64,000 nucleotides of DNA from Elymus sibiricus. Taxonomy: Eukaryota; Streptophyta; Magnoliopsida; Poales; Poaceae. The translations under genes were made by a program, and so were the position numbers. Location of the stretch: positions 452,141,379-452,205,378 of the forward strand of contig CM077676.1 in assembly GCA_039707655.1 (NCBI GenBank). Reading direction: 5' to 3'. Numbering within the stretch: the stretch's first letter is position 1; the number at the start of each line of letters is the position of its first letter. The notes under the pieces are model-generated. The model saw nothing but the letters and a program-made list of their open reading frames with translations, did no database searches and had not been told where the DNA came from. This document shows positions 11,985 to 21,740 of the stretch, one piece after another.

Positions 11985-14103
11985 TGTAGGAGATATGCCC
12001 TAGAGGCAGTAATAACAGTTATTTTGTATCTCTGAGTTTGTAATGAATGTTTATGTTCCATGCTATAACTGCAATGATTCTCGAGTCTGCAATAACCACG
12101 AGGCTCCGAGGGAAACTCATATGCACGTGTGGTATAATAAACGGCAAAATGTATTCCTAGTCTTGCCTCTAAGACTGGCTCAAGTATTGCATGATGATCC
12201 TGTTTTCCTGATCATGGGCATGTCAATGCCGCCAATTTTGAGGGCACAATGTTAGTAGAACACTTGTGTTGAATCGTCCCGAATTGATGTTATGCTATGA
12301 GATTCATTCGTCACAAGTTAATGGTTAATAACACAGAGATAGTTAATGTTTGCATAATTCCTTAGACCATGAGAGTATCGAGTTCCTTCGTACTTGCTTC
12401 GTGAACTTTGGGGTTTGTTCAACGTCATCCGTAAATGGGTGGCTATTACGGCGGCTTACGGGTTCACGGAAAAATATGGCAAGTAACAAGATAGCTCAAG
12501 ATTGGGATTTCCACCTCCGACGATGGAGAGATATTCTCGGGCCCTCTCGGTGTTACGGTATCCATCATCGTCTGGCCAGACACGTTGTGATTTGATCACT
12601 GGGATGCCGGAACACGGAAACGAGTAAAGAGAACAAAACCGGTAACGAGGTAACTTGCATAGTGGACAAGTTGTTGATCCGCGGGGATGCAATAAATCTC
12701 ACCTCGGGTATTTGTAATATATCGTGAAGCAACAGGAATAGCACTCGGCAACTGGAGGTTCACTCGAATATTCATTCGTGTGGGTATAGGGGTCAATATG
12801 GGTGTCCACGGCTCCGATGTTAATCATTGATCGGAAAGTGTTCCGGGTCATGTCTATACTTTACCGAAACTATAGGGTCACACGCTTAAGGGTCATCTAT
12901 CTGCTGAATACTAGACGGGGAGTCTGAGAGAAAATCACCGAAAAAGTTTCGAACGAAACGGAAACGTTCCGGAGAGAACACCGGAATAGTTTCGGTGAAA
13001 TTGAAAAGTTGTTTCAGGGTATTCCATTAAGTCAAATTGGTTCCGGCACACGCCTGGAAATTCTTGGAGGATGCCAGAAGTGTTCTGGAAACTTCTGGGA
13101 ATTTTTCGGGACAAAAACCGGAAATGTTCCGGAGCAGCCGGAACCGCTTTGGTTGCTTTTCGCTGAAGAAACATTGTTCCAAAATTGTTTCGGAATGCGT
13201 TCAAAATTATTTTGGTGGGTACTGGAATTATTCTAGGCACACAGAAATAATTTGGGATTTAACGGACGCAGAAAAATGTCTTCGTGCATAGTGAAAATGC
13301 TTTTTGGATATTTTTTGGAAAGCACCTTTTGGGATATTTCCCAAAAGGTTTCTAGAAGGACTTGGGAGCCAAGGCACCCCCATGTGGGGGGGGGGGGGCT
13401 CAATGTGGCCGGCCAAGCATGGTGGAGCTCCACATGGCACTCCTTTTAGCTTTATTCTTTTGTGAAAAGGCATAAAGTGGGGGTACTTTGGTATTTTTTG
13501 TATGCCATTTTTACCCCTTGGCTATCCTATAAATAGAGGTGTGGGGGCAGCCCCAAAGCTCATCCTTGCTCTCATACTTGTCTGGCTTCTCTCTCCCTCC
13601 CAGCGAAATAGTTTCGTAGAGCCGAAAGGCTGTCTGGGTTCCGGCAGGAACTAGTTCTGGACGGCGAAGCCCTGCCGGATAGCTGACACCGTATGTGTGC
13701 AACCCCGTAGAGAGATTGTAGTTTCGATCTTTTGCCCGAGGGGCTGTTTGAGTGTCCTCCCGAAGGGCTGTCTAAGTTACCGTTCGGTTTTCAGGTGTCC
13801 CCCCGAAGGGCTGTCCGAGTTACTGTTCGGGTTTCGAGGGTCCTCCCGAAGGGCTGTCCGCGACATCGTCCGAGGGACTGTCCGACCGCCTCCCGAAGGG
13901 CTGTCCGGCGAGGGAGTACATCCTTGCGGTTGGGAGGTTGTAAATCCTTGCTGCAGGGATCTGCACCGACGATCTACACCGACTCTTCTTCCGCTGCGCT
14001 CCGAGTCGGTACGGATCAGATCAACCTTGTATGCAGTCTCCATAGTGATCCTGGGTGTGTTCGCTGTACCGATTTTTTTTGTTTTCTGTCGCGTTCCCTT
14101 ACA
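11985..14103 (+). repeat. 3' LTR of Copia B (2119 bp)
   Basis: Direct copy of 4509-6609 with TG...CA ends. It keeps a ~32-base block (about 12989-13020) lost from the 5' LTR and lacks ~14 bases near 13577. Confidence 0.93.
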
Positions 14104-14108
14104 GCGGA
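14104..14108. repeat. Right target-site duplication of Copia B (GCGGA)
   Basis: Five bases after the final CA of the 3' LTR. They match the left copy GCGGC (4504-4508) at four positions. Confidence 0.6.
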
Positions 14109-14189
14109 GGCGGCGGCAGCAGCGTCCTCGGCGGCCTTCTTGTCGGCTTCCAGCTTCTCAGCGGCGGCACGTTCGGCGTCGGTGGACAT
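14104..14189 (-). pseudogene. 5' piece of gag exon 1 of Copia A
   Basis: An ATG at 14189-14187 on the minus strand opens an alanine/lysine-rich reading frame (begins MSTDAERAAAEKLEADKK). It runs into the right edge of element B and continues in frame at 4503 on the other side once one target-site copy is counted. This is the likely N-terminus of element A's Gag. It is charged, probably helical, and without a recognised domain. Confidence 0.6.
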
Positions 14190-14890
14190 GGTGATGACGA
14201 AGACGATGCGGACGTAGAGGAAGCAGACGAACGGAGGCGAGCAATCGCGTAGTCGCTCCCCAAAAACCTAATCGCCCCTCTCCCGTACAGGATCCGGAGA
14301 GGCGGGGTTTCGGAGGCCTGCTGTCCCGTCAACCGTGTACGCGGTGAACGGGATGGAGTCGCCGGCGGCAGCGGCAGCAATGGAACGACGTAGGCGTGGA
14401 GGCAGATGCGATCTGTTTCGCGTGGCGGCTAGGGTTCGCAACGCCTCACATATATAGGCGCGGCCGCGTGGGCTGAACCCACGTCCAAGTCGGTAACAGC
14501 CCACGATCTGACGTCTCAGATCGCGGCCTCATCTGTCAAAGACTCTCCGTTCCTGACCGGCAAAAAGAAGCGCATAGGTGTGAGCTCGGCTCGATCCCGC
14601 AACCCGCGGCGCGTCGTGACGAGGCGAGCGGCGGAGGAGGAGCGCGCGGGAACCACTTCTCTTCTCAAGCTCCAATAGCGTGTGGAAGAGAATCCCTTAT
14701 AAGGAGGCCCAACTCCTTCTCCACTAGCGGTATGGGACTAAACTTCCCACCACACCTAGTGCCATATAATCCCACATGGATCCTTGTAGATTTTCTGAAA
14801 TTGTTAGATGGGCCCTAGGCCCAACTCATATTTGAACAAGTTGTTCTATGTGTGGCTCCAATGTTTTTACATGTAACACAAAAACCAACA
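14190..14890 (-). repeat. 5' LTR and leader of Copia A
   Basis: Read on the minus strand it begins TGTTGG at 14890. It has a possible TATA-like TATATATG near 14450-14457 and a GC-rich leader up to the Gag ATG at 14189. The LTR/leader border and primer site could not be placed. Confidence 0.5.
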
Positions 14891-15008
14891 TATGGACGCC
14901 GAATTTATCTCAGAGTGAACCCAAACACAACACATATCGACAATTCACAGAGATGGTTTCACCAACGACCTCAATGCCCCGATGCAACCAGCATTCCTAG
15001 GAAGCTTT
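14891..15008. other. Spacer between Copia A and a candidate TIR element
   Basis: Unique-looking sequence with nothing recognisable. Confidence 0.4.
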
Positions 15009-16362
15009 GGACGCGTTTGGTAGGCTGCATATATTAGGCCCAGTCAGGCTCACGAGGGATGTTTTTTTTCCTATTTGGTTGCTCGGGTCGCATCAGAAAA
15101 TTGGCCGGTACGAAACTTAAAACATCTTTAGGCCTGCATCTAGAGGAACAACCAAATCGGCCATTTCTAGCGAGTCAGGCTGAGTGGAGCCATATTTAGG
15201 GCACATGGGTGGGTCGGGATGCGCGAGATGATGCCAGTACTCCTTCGATTCGAGATAAACTCTACATGAAAAAGATGCACATCGATGTTATGGTTCCATT
15301 TTTGCGATCGGTTCGTAGTTTCATCGCCCGTAAATGTTCAATTTCGTGTTCATGTTCGGAGCTATTTTAGACGAATTTTGTCAAATTCGTCGCGCATGAT
15401 CGACAGTTTGAAATTTTCTTTGACCAGTAGCTTCATCTCGTAGTTTCACACGACTTTCGTGTTGCACATTTTCTGTTCCGATGATCGTAGACGAGTAGAT
15501 CTACCTCTTCCTCATAGAGTGTACATATGCATATGTGTGATCTATTTTAATGATACTCCTTAATCTCCTGCACCTAGTCGTTCGTCTCGGCCTCATCTCC
15601 CGTGTCCTGCTACACACTGTCAACGTCGCTCCTCTCGGTCTCCTCTCCCGCGTGCTGTTGCATTAGCGCCACCGCCGGTGTCGTTCCTCTCAACCTCCTC
15701 TCACGCGTCCTACTACACTCGCGCGGTCGTCGTTTCTTTTTGCCTTCTCTCCCATGTCCTGCTACACTGAAGCCATCGCCGGCGTTGTTCCTCTCGGCCT
15801 CCTCGCTCGTGTCCTACTACACTGGCGCTGTCGCCATCGTCATTCTTTTCGGTCTCCTCCTCCGCGTCATACTATACACTGACGCCGTCATGGCGCGTAC
15901 ACTGTATTTTTTCTCCATCACCCACTGCCCCAGCGCCATCTATTTGTTACTCCACACGGATTTTCTCTGCAACGACGACGCTAGCAACTGGTTCGCCGCG
16001 CCGCCGACGGGATCGCTCGCCTGCGACTCCGTGCTTGTCGTGTCGGACGCGGCGCCGCGACCACTGTCCATCGCAGTCGCCGAGGCACTCTAGTGTAACT
16101 CTGTTACGTGTAGATGTTAACTCTTAATTATGTCTATGTCCAATGTATGCAACCAAACAACGTGCACTAGTATGAGCACATCCAATGCGAGCAATCAAAC
16201 ACAGTGCGTAGAGTCGTTGCTCCGATGCAGGGAGAGGGGATGCATGCAACCAATCAACATACAGATGTTGGTTTTTTACCTGCATTAGCTCAACCATCTC
16301 ACTTCAGACAAGTATGCAAAGTGGTAAAAAAAGAAAAACAATGCGAGTAATCAAACGCGTCC
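15009..16362. mobile_element. Candidate non-autonomous TIR transposon (~1.35 kb)
   Basis: The left end starts GGACGCGTTTGGT (15009-15021) and the right end is its near inverse ATCAAACGCGTCC (16350-16362). Motifs like ATGCGAGCAACCAAAC recur near both ends in opposite orientation: near 15075-15095 on the left, and near 16145, 16178, 16240 and 16341 on the right. Such subterminal repeats are transposase-binding sites in hAT and CACTA elements. No clear target duplication was found; only TTT is shared outside both ends. No transposase domain is seen. Confidence 0.5.
15605..15897 (+). repeat. Diverged ~55-bp minisatellite
   Basis: Units begin at 15605, 15653, 15708, 15757 and 15812, with a partial unit at 15867. 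They are 48, 55, 49, 55 and 55 bases long and share TCCTRCTACACT...TTCCTCTCGGCCTCCTC. They underlie an open frame at 15602-16093 with no domain. The 55-base period is not a multiple of three, so the frame is probably a composition effect. Confidence 0.75.
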
Positions 16363-16384
16363 TTTGAGTTCGTAACTACTGTAC

Positions 16385-16742
16385 ATAGTGGGTGGAGAGA
16401 AGTACAAAACTAGAGCCATGGAAGCCCGGCTTGCCCGGGACGAAAAGAATAAGCGACGCACGCCCACATGCCCCAATGCCAATTACATCATAGGTCAGGC
16501 ATTCCTTTTTCGCGAGCAAGTGGCCCGTCGTACAAGGAAAAAGAAATTGTGTCGGAAAAATGGATGTTTCGCAAAAGAAAAAGGTAAGTTACAGTTGGGC
16601 CTTTAGCCTACGGTTATGCATGTGGTCTGGAGATGCAAAAGCATGATCTGGTAGAGAGAGAACTGAGCCCATGAAAGCACATCTTGCCCTCACGGAGAAA
16701 CGCGCCTGTATCTCCGAAATCAAGGAGTACTCCTTTCAAACA
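16385..16742 (+). repeat. First copy of a duplicated segment
   Basis: Blocks here recur in the same order at about 18795-19020 and 19440-19500. Shared words include GGAATAAGCGACACA-like, CCTTTAGCC(T/A)ACGGTTATG, TGTGGTCTGGAGATGCAAA and CCATGAAAGCACATCTTGCC. The two copies are clearly diverged. Confidence 0.65.
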
Positions 16743-17640
16743 TCACTCCCACCTTCTCAGGTTACGACAAGTGGCGCACTGCATGCGCGTCACTTGTCGC
16801 ACCCTATAATTTTTTCTTTTTTTCGTACATCCGTTTATTCAAAACGTTTTATCTCTTAAACCGTGCGTCCAAATCTTGAACCATTTTCACCATTGGATTC
16901 CTCGCGTCGAGATCTTCAAAACTAGATCCCATGTTGATAAATTTTGACGAACTTTTTTGTCATGAAAAAAACCGAAAGAAAAAAACAGGACAGAAAAACC
17001 GATCCGGGAGCACTTTTTTTTTCCTTTTCGAAAGAGGCACGACCGTGCCTCTCGTGAAAGCAAAACCGTACCTCTCGCGGAAGCAAAACCGTGGCTCTCG
17101 CGGAAGAAAAAAACGCGTTCCGAAAGGCACGGCCGTGCCTCTCGCGAAAGCAAAACCGTGCCTCTCACGGAAGAAAGAAAAACAGAAAACACGTTTTTTT
17201 TTCCGTCGCAAAAGCACAACCGTGCCTATCGTGGAAGCAAAACCGTGCCTCTTGCGGAAGAAAAAAAAAACAGAAAACACGTTTTTGTTTCCCGTTTCCG
17301 GGAGGCACGGCCGTGCCTCTCGCGAAAGCAAAACCGTGCCTCTCGCGGAAGCAAAACCGTGCCTCTCGCGGAAGAAAAAAAAACAGAAAACACGTTTTTT
17401 TTCCGTTTCCGAGAGGCATGGCCGTGCCTTTCGCGGAAGCAAAAAAAATGCGTTTTTTCGAGCAAAATTATTTTTTTTTTGAATTTTTTTTGATCCAAAA
17501 GCTAAAGAAGACCGGTGGAAAACCAAAAAGTCGAAAAAACCCGTTTAAAAAGCCGAAAATGCGTGCGGAAAAATTAAAAAAAAATCCAGAGGGAGAGCCC
17601 AGAGCGCAACACGTGGCGGCGGCTGAGAGCGCGCCAAGTA
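16743..17640 (+). mobile_element. Unclassified Triticeae repeat X, copy 1 (with minisatellite)
   Basis: The left part (16743-16960) and the right part (near 17583-17640, TCCAGAGGGAG...CACGTGGCGGCGGCTGAGAG) match the reverse complement of 19128-19413. The copy contains an imperfect palindrome built on GACAAGTG...CACTTGTC. Between the two parts lies the GCCTCTCGCG minisatellite. It is a common kind of Triticeae repeat as I recall, but I cannot assign a superfamily. Confidence 0.6.
17026..17450 (+). repeat. GTGCCTCTCGCGGAAGCAAAACC minisatellite (22-24 bp subunits)
   Basis: The core CCGTGCCTCTCGCG(G/A)AAGCAAAA repeats many times. It is grouped into ~110-base higher units separated by A-rich and T-rich spacers ending CAGAAAACACG. 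Frames on both strands across it encode low-complexity Arg/Lys-rich strings and are not genes. Confidence 0.85.
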
Positions 17641-17659
17641 AAATACATATATTACCTTA

Positions 17660-18025
17660 AATTTTTAGAATATTCATCAAGTATTTCAAAAATGTTCATA
17701 TTGTTAAAAATATATTTGTATAACCTTTAAAGAATGTTCGTACCATTCAAGAAATTATACAATGTGTATTTGAAAGGTATTTTACATGTATTTTTTTCAA
17801 ACATGCATTAAAAAATGCTCATCATGTATTTGAAAAACGCTCGACATGTATTTGAAATAAATATTCAACGTCTATGCAAAAATGTTCAACATGTATTAAA
17901 AAAAGTTCAACATGTGTTTGAAAACAAATCATCATGTAATTATATAGAATGTTCAACGTGTATTTTTTATGCTAAATGTTCAACGTGTATCTGAAAAATG
18001 TATCACATGTATTTAGAAAATGAAA
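17660..18025. repeat. AT-rich array of TGTATTTGAAAAATGTTCAA-like units, copy 1
   Basis: Degenerate ~20-25 base units containing ATGTATTTGAAAAA and GTTCAAC repeat across this stretch. A sister array is at 19690-20035. Confidence 0.75.
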
Positions 18026-18049
18026 GCCCGTTTTGCCCACGGGAAGAAA

Positions 18050-18786
18050 AGAACAGGACATTCACGCCCTAGTCCCATCACAGAGAATAGAGAATAGGCG
18101 TTGCAGACGCGAGGGTTTCGTTTAGGGCTGTAGCCGCCGCCGCCGTCTGGGCATTTTTGGTCCCCTCGCCTCCGTTTGCCATCTTGACGCTGAGAGGTGG
18201 GGGGACCTCACATCTTCAAGAGTTCTACGTTCTTCGTCATCATCTAGTGATCATCATTTTTTGTGAGAATAAATTTACTCTCGTTCTTTTGGTGGTGCCA
18301 TATGATTAGAGAGTTTTCTGTTCTCGCAGATCCGATTATTCGGATCTGATGAGTTTATATTGGTGTGTCAAACTTTTTTTGTTGGTTTGGTTCTTTGCGG
18401 AGTTGAAATCTTTCATCGACATCATGGTGAAGATATTATGATCCGACGGCCTGCACTTCTACGGGATCATCACCGGCCCAAGTACATTCATCGTTCAAGA
18501 CTTCCCATCTTTTTAGATGAGCGACTCAAGGCGCTTTCAAAAACCATTACTGGTAATGTTCGTGCGGATGAAAGAGTGGCAACACCGTTGCTCCCGTCCA
18601 ATTGCAACCTCTTTATCGTAGTCTTTGGAGTATTTTTTCTAGCAGAGATTGATACCGCAAAGAAGGTGTTTCCAAAAAAATTCATTTTAATACTTAGTCA
18701 TATGAGTTACTTTGTATTTTTTTGGATTTTAGATCCTGTAATTGCTATGAATATGAATAAAATTACAGGTGTTTCTCAAAAAAAAA
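18050..18786 (+). mobile_element. Poly(A)-tailed retroelement insertion (LINE/SINE-like)
   Basis: The segment starts GC-rich and ends with A9 at 18778-18786 after AATAAAATTACAGG. It sits where the parallel copy at 16436 is uninterrupted: GAAAAGAA-like sequence precedes it and GGAATAAGCGAC follows. The frame at 18360-18821 shows no recognised domain. A diverged target duplication is possible but uncertain. Could be a 5'-truncated LINE or a processed transcript. Confidence 0.5.
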
Positions 18787-18790
18787 TCAG

Positions 18791-19110
18791 AAGGAATAAG
18801 CGACACATTTCCTTTTCATGAGCAACTGCCCGTCATGCAATTTTTTTTTGAGACAAGCCCGTCATGCAAGTAAAAAGAAGTTGTGCCAAAAAATTGGATG
18901 TTTTGTAAAAGAAAAAGGGAAGTTATCGTCTCGTTGGGCCGGGCCTTTAGCCAACGGTTATGTATGTGGTTTAGAGATTTTTCTTTTAATTTATGTGTGG
19001 TCTGGAGATGCAAATGCATGATTTGGGTGAACACACTAACCGGAGGTTACCCCTACCATTCGGCATGAGTGATGAGCTATCTCAAAAACTGGAGGTTACC
19101 CCTTATGGGT
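18791..19110 (+). repeat. Second copy of the duplicated segment
   Basis: This is the counterpart of 16436-16650, with insertions. It shares GGAATAAGCGACACATTTCC-type and GGTTATGTATGTGGT-type words in the same order and orientation. Confidence 0.6.
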
Positions 19111-19127
19111 GAACTCCAGGGTCATTT

Positions 19128-19413
19128 TTGGTGTCCTGGGAGCATGCCAAGTGGTGCGTCTAGCCGCCGCCACATGTCGCGTGCTAGACGCTCCCTCTGG
19201 ATCTTGTCAAAACCTGTTAACATGATGAGATCTAGTTTCGAAGATCTCGACGCGAGAAATTCAATGGTGAAAACGGTTCAGGATTTGGATGCACGGTTCA
19301 AGAGATAAAATATTTTTAATAAACGAATCTAAAAGAAGGAAAACTTCCAGGTTGCGACAAGTGGCACACATGCAGTGCGTCACTTGTCAGCGCCTGAGAA
19401 GGTGGGAGTGATC
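19128..19413 (-). mobile_element. Unclassified repeat X, copy 2 (inverted, no minisatellite)
   Basis: The reverse complement matches 16743-16960 followed by 17583-17640 of copy 1, with the whole minisatellite absent. Shared features are TTTATCTCTTGAACCGTGC, CTCGCGTCGAGATCTTCG and the GACAAGTG/CACTTGTC pair. Confidence 0.65.
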
Positions 19414-19573
19414 TTTGCAAGGGATAAGACTTAACTAGTGATTTCGATGATTTGATAGAGAGAGGGCGCTAAGCCCATGAAAGCACATCTTGCCCTCAGG
19501 AGAGAGAAGTATGAGCGTGGCTATATCTCGCTTTAAGCGAGATAAAAAATAGTCCCTCAACCCAAGGTGCGCG

Positions 19574-19593
19574 CTACTGGGCCGGCCCAGTAG
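19574..19593. repeat. Perfect 20-bp palindrome
   Basis: CTACTGGGCCGGCCCAGTAG is its own reverse complement. It lies just downstream of a smaller inverted repeat TCTCGCTTTAAGCGAGA (near 19527-19543). Confidence 0.8.
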
Positions 19594-19689
19594 TGTTTCA
19601 TTCGTTTTTCTTCCTTCGTTCGTTTCTTTCCTGTTTTTCGTTCTTTTTTTACCTATTTTATATTTCCAAAAGTTCCAAAATACATACAT

Positions 19690-20035
19690 TTTCTTAATAA
19701 ATTTTTTAAAGTGTCCATTGTGTGTTTAAAAAATGTTCATGCAATGTAAATTATTTGTTCGTGCAACCTTTAAAAAATGTTTGTACCATTCAAAAAAAAT
19801 TAACAAGTATTAAAAAATATTCAACGTGTATTTGAAAAATGTTTAACATTTATTTTGAAAAGCAAACATGTATTTAAAAAAATGTTTTTTCATGTATTTG
19901 AAAAACATCAAAAAATATATTCAGCGTACATAAAAAAGTGTACAATGGTTACTAAAAAAAAGTTCAACATGTATTGAAAGAGTTTTCATGTATTTTATAA
20001 AAAATTCAAGGTGTATCTGAAAAATATTCCACATC
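19690..20035. repeat. AT-rich TGTATTTGAAAAATGTT array, copy 2
   Basis: Same degenerate unit as 17660-18025. It lies at the equivalent place after the second copy of the duplicated segment. Confidence 0.75.
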
Positions 20036-20039
20036 TATT

Positions 20040-21155
20040 CAAAAAAGGAAGTCCATCTTGCCCACCGGAAGGAAAAAATTGGCCACGCACATGTCTCGTG
20101 GGGGTTGGGGTGCCAAATCTGCAGTTGGCGTTGTACCGTGTGCTGTGGGTGTTCCTTCATAGCAGTGTAGAGCATAGCATATAGAAGACAGTGTAGATTG
20201 TTGAGATTGTTTGTCCTATCCGGTCTCTTGTTGTCCGTGGTTTCGTTTAGATGCGGATGGATTTCCGTACCCGCCTTCTTGCGGTCGCTGGCCCTGCTTT
20301 CCAGGCGTGTTTTTGAGTGGCATCTATGCGTTTTGAAGGAGCTGGATCTGCCCGGTCGGCCTGGTTTAGAATTTGTGTGGGGGTCTGCCATTGTTATTTG
20401 CTCAAAAGTTATTCGATCGATTTTTCATCTTGCTCAGCAAGAATGTGAAACTGAGACGCATTTCTTTGAACCGGTCGAACGAGTCCGATGGCCAGAGCTC
20501 ACCCGGTTGGCCATTGTGCTTGGGTCCGCCCTGCTCGGCTGGCACGTGCTAATTGTTCATTACTGACCCTCGTATTTGGCGGTCAGGCATTGTTTTTTGC
20601 TCAAAAGCTATTCAACCGATTTTTCGTGGCCTACCCGGGGGTGATCCCCCCCGACAGCATTCATGCGTCCTCGTGAGCGAACTATTTGAAACTGCAGGCC
20701 GGAAGTTGAGCGAACCATTTGAACGATTGTATTCCTATTCTGTCTGCAGATGATTACATTTTTAGTACGTTTGTATTTGCCTTGACGATTATCATTCAGA
20801 TTGCTCGGCAGCGTGATCGACCACCAGGGCACCGCCAGATAGCCGCAAAGCGGATCAGCAAGGCAGCTGAAGCGCCGGATTGATGGAAGGCCTAAGCTAA
20901 CCCTGATGACAAATGGCCTGAACTTTCAGAAATGAACACACAAAATAGAGGCATGCGTTTCTCTAACAAGACGGGGTCATCTAACTCCAACTACAGGGTT
21001 GGCCTATGTGATGGTATGCTAGACCAAACCATATACCCACGCTAGCAGGCTCTAACGTGACCCACTGACCACGCGGTAACCTTATACCCCTCGAGTACCC
21101 GGTTTCACAGCTTGTTCAGTTGTTGTTGTGGCTGTGGCGGTTTTCTGATGCGCGG
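20040..21155. other. Stretch without a recognisable gene
   Basis: Short frames only. A ~40-base motif, TTTGCTCAAAAG(T/C)TATTC followed by GATTTTTC, is repeated imperfectly near 20396 and 20598, which suggests an old local duplication. I see no domain or element end. Confidence 0.4.
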
Positions 21156-21353
21156 TCACTCGGAGTCGTAGTCGTTGTCCATGACCATGCGCCTAATGCG
21201 TTCCACTGCTTCAATGGCGGCATTGCTGCGAGGACGCCCGGCTCCGCTGATGGCAATGTCGCAGGAGAGCTGGGGTGTGTCTTGAATAGCACACTGGCGT
21301 TTGGATTGCCGGAGCCGGACGAATCTCATCGACGCGTTCCGTCTGCCCTTCAC
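21156..21353 (-). CDS. Short unidentified frame, possibly a gene C-terminus
   Basis: An open minus-strand frame ends in an acidic tail (DNDYDSE) at 21156. Its composition looks protein-like, but I do not recognise it. It lies just downstream of the frame interrupted by the CACTA element and may be another exon or frame of the same degenerate gene or transposon. Confidence 0.25.
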   Translation of the reverse strand: MKGRRNASMRFVRLRQSKRQCAIQDTPQLSCDIAISGAGRPRSNAAIEAVERIRRMVMDNDYDSE

Positions 21354-21407
21354 CGTCTTGGTTTGCAGTGGGCTGGTCGTCCTTACCGCCCAGGATGCGC
21401 TCGGCCC

Positions 21408-21590
21408 TTAAGGTGACTTGGTACAGGCATCCGACAGGTCGACGGGGGCGGGGCCGGCCACGCTTGATGCGTTGGTTGCAGAGGAGGCCCCGCAGCCCGG
21501 AGCAGTCGTGTCTTCGCGGAGGCCATATTTCGGACTCAGAGAGACCAGCCATGGCGCATCGAGGTCGTCCACTAGGACAGGAATTTGGTA
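21408..21590 (-). pseudogene. Downstream half of an unidentified frame split by the CACTA element
   Basis: The minus-strand frame is open from the target-site codon TAC (21590-21588) to a stop at 21408-21410. It encodes about 60 residues (begins YQIPVLVDDLDAPWL), with no recognised domain. The same frame is open on the far side of the CACTA element (33117 down to 32986), entering at the same TAC codon. It may be an unannotated gene or an older transposon. Confidence 0.35.
21588..21590. repeat. CACTA target-site duplication GTA (left)
   Basis: GTA directly precedes CACTAGTAG. The identical GTA follows the right terminus at 32986-32988. Three bases is the CACTA rule. Confidence 0.9.
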
Positions 21591-21621
21591 CACTAGTAGA
21601 AAACAGGACATTAGGCCCCCA

Positions 21622-21740
21622 TTTTTAGTCCCGGTTGTGTTACGAACCGGGACTAAAGGAGCTCCACGTGGCCGCTGTGGGGCACCCAGGCAGGAGGACC
21701 TTTAGTCCCGGTTGGTAACACCGACCGGGACTAAAGGCAG
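21622..21740. repeat. Subterminal repeat array, 3' end of the CACTA
   Basis: Two hairpin-like units of TTTAGTCCCGGTT...AACCGGGACTAAAG. Such subterminal repeats are transposase-binding sites in En/Spm-type elements. Confidence 0.85.

Larger units (their letters stand above)
4509..14103 (+). mobile_element. Complete Copia LTR retrotransposon B nested in Copia A
   Basis: Two LTRs (4509-6609 and 11985-14103) both start TGTAGGAG and end TTACA. They flank a primer site, a long leader, a gag-pol frame and a polypurine tract. The LTR opening resembles the Angela/WIS/BARE-1 group, but the exact family is not assigned. The protein frame carries one nonsense codon, so the copy looks fairly young but probably cannot move by itself. 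It landed in the gag exon 1 of element A. Confidence 0.93.
1..14890 (-). mobile_element. Copia LTR retrotransposon A, minus strand, left-truncated and split by element B
   Basis: A Ty1/copia element reads right to left. Its domain order is gag, CCHC knuckle, aspartic protease, integrase, reverse transcriptase, RNase H, which is diagnostic of Copia. The probable outer edge is at 14890, where the minus strand begins TGTTGG, a usual LTR start. The downstream LTR lies beyond the left edge of the window. Plus-strand element B (4509-14103) interrupts it near the start of gag. The left 394 bases are the noncoding stretch usually found between RNase H and the 3' LTR. I could not place the inner end of the 5' LTR or a standard primer site. 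The exact family is not assigned. Confidence 0.85.

Noticed and set aside
15009..16362. CACTA or Stowaway assignment for this TIR element
   Set aside because: The ends are GGACGCGTTTG, not CACTA or CTCCCTCCGT, and there is no TA or clear 3-base duplication.
16931..17660. Long overlapping frames of 110-190 codons on both strands
   Set aside because: They run through a minisatellite. All encode the same low-complexity Lys/Arg/Pro/Phe strings in several frames, which is a composition effect.
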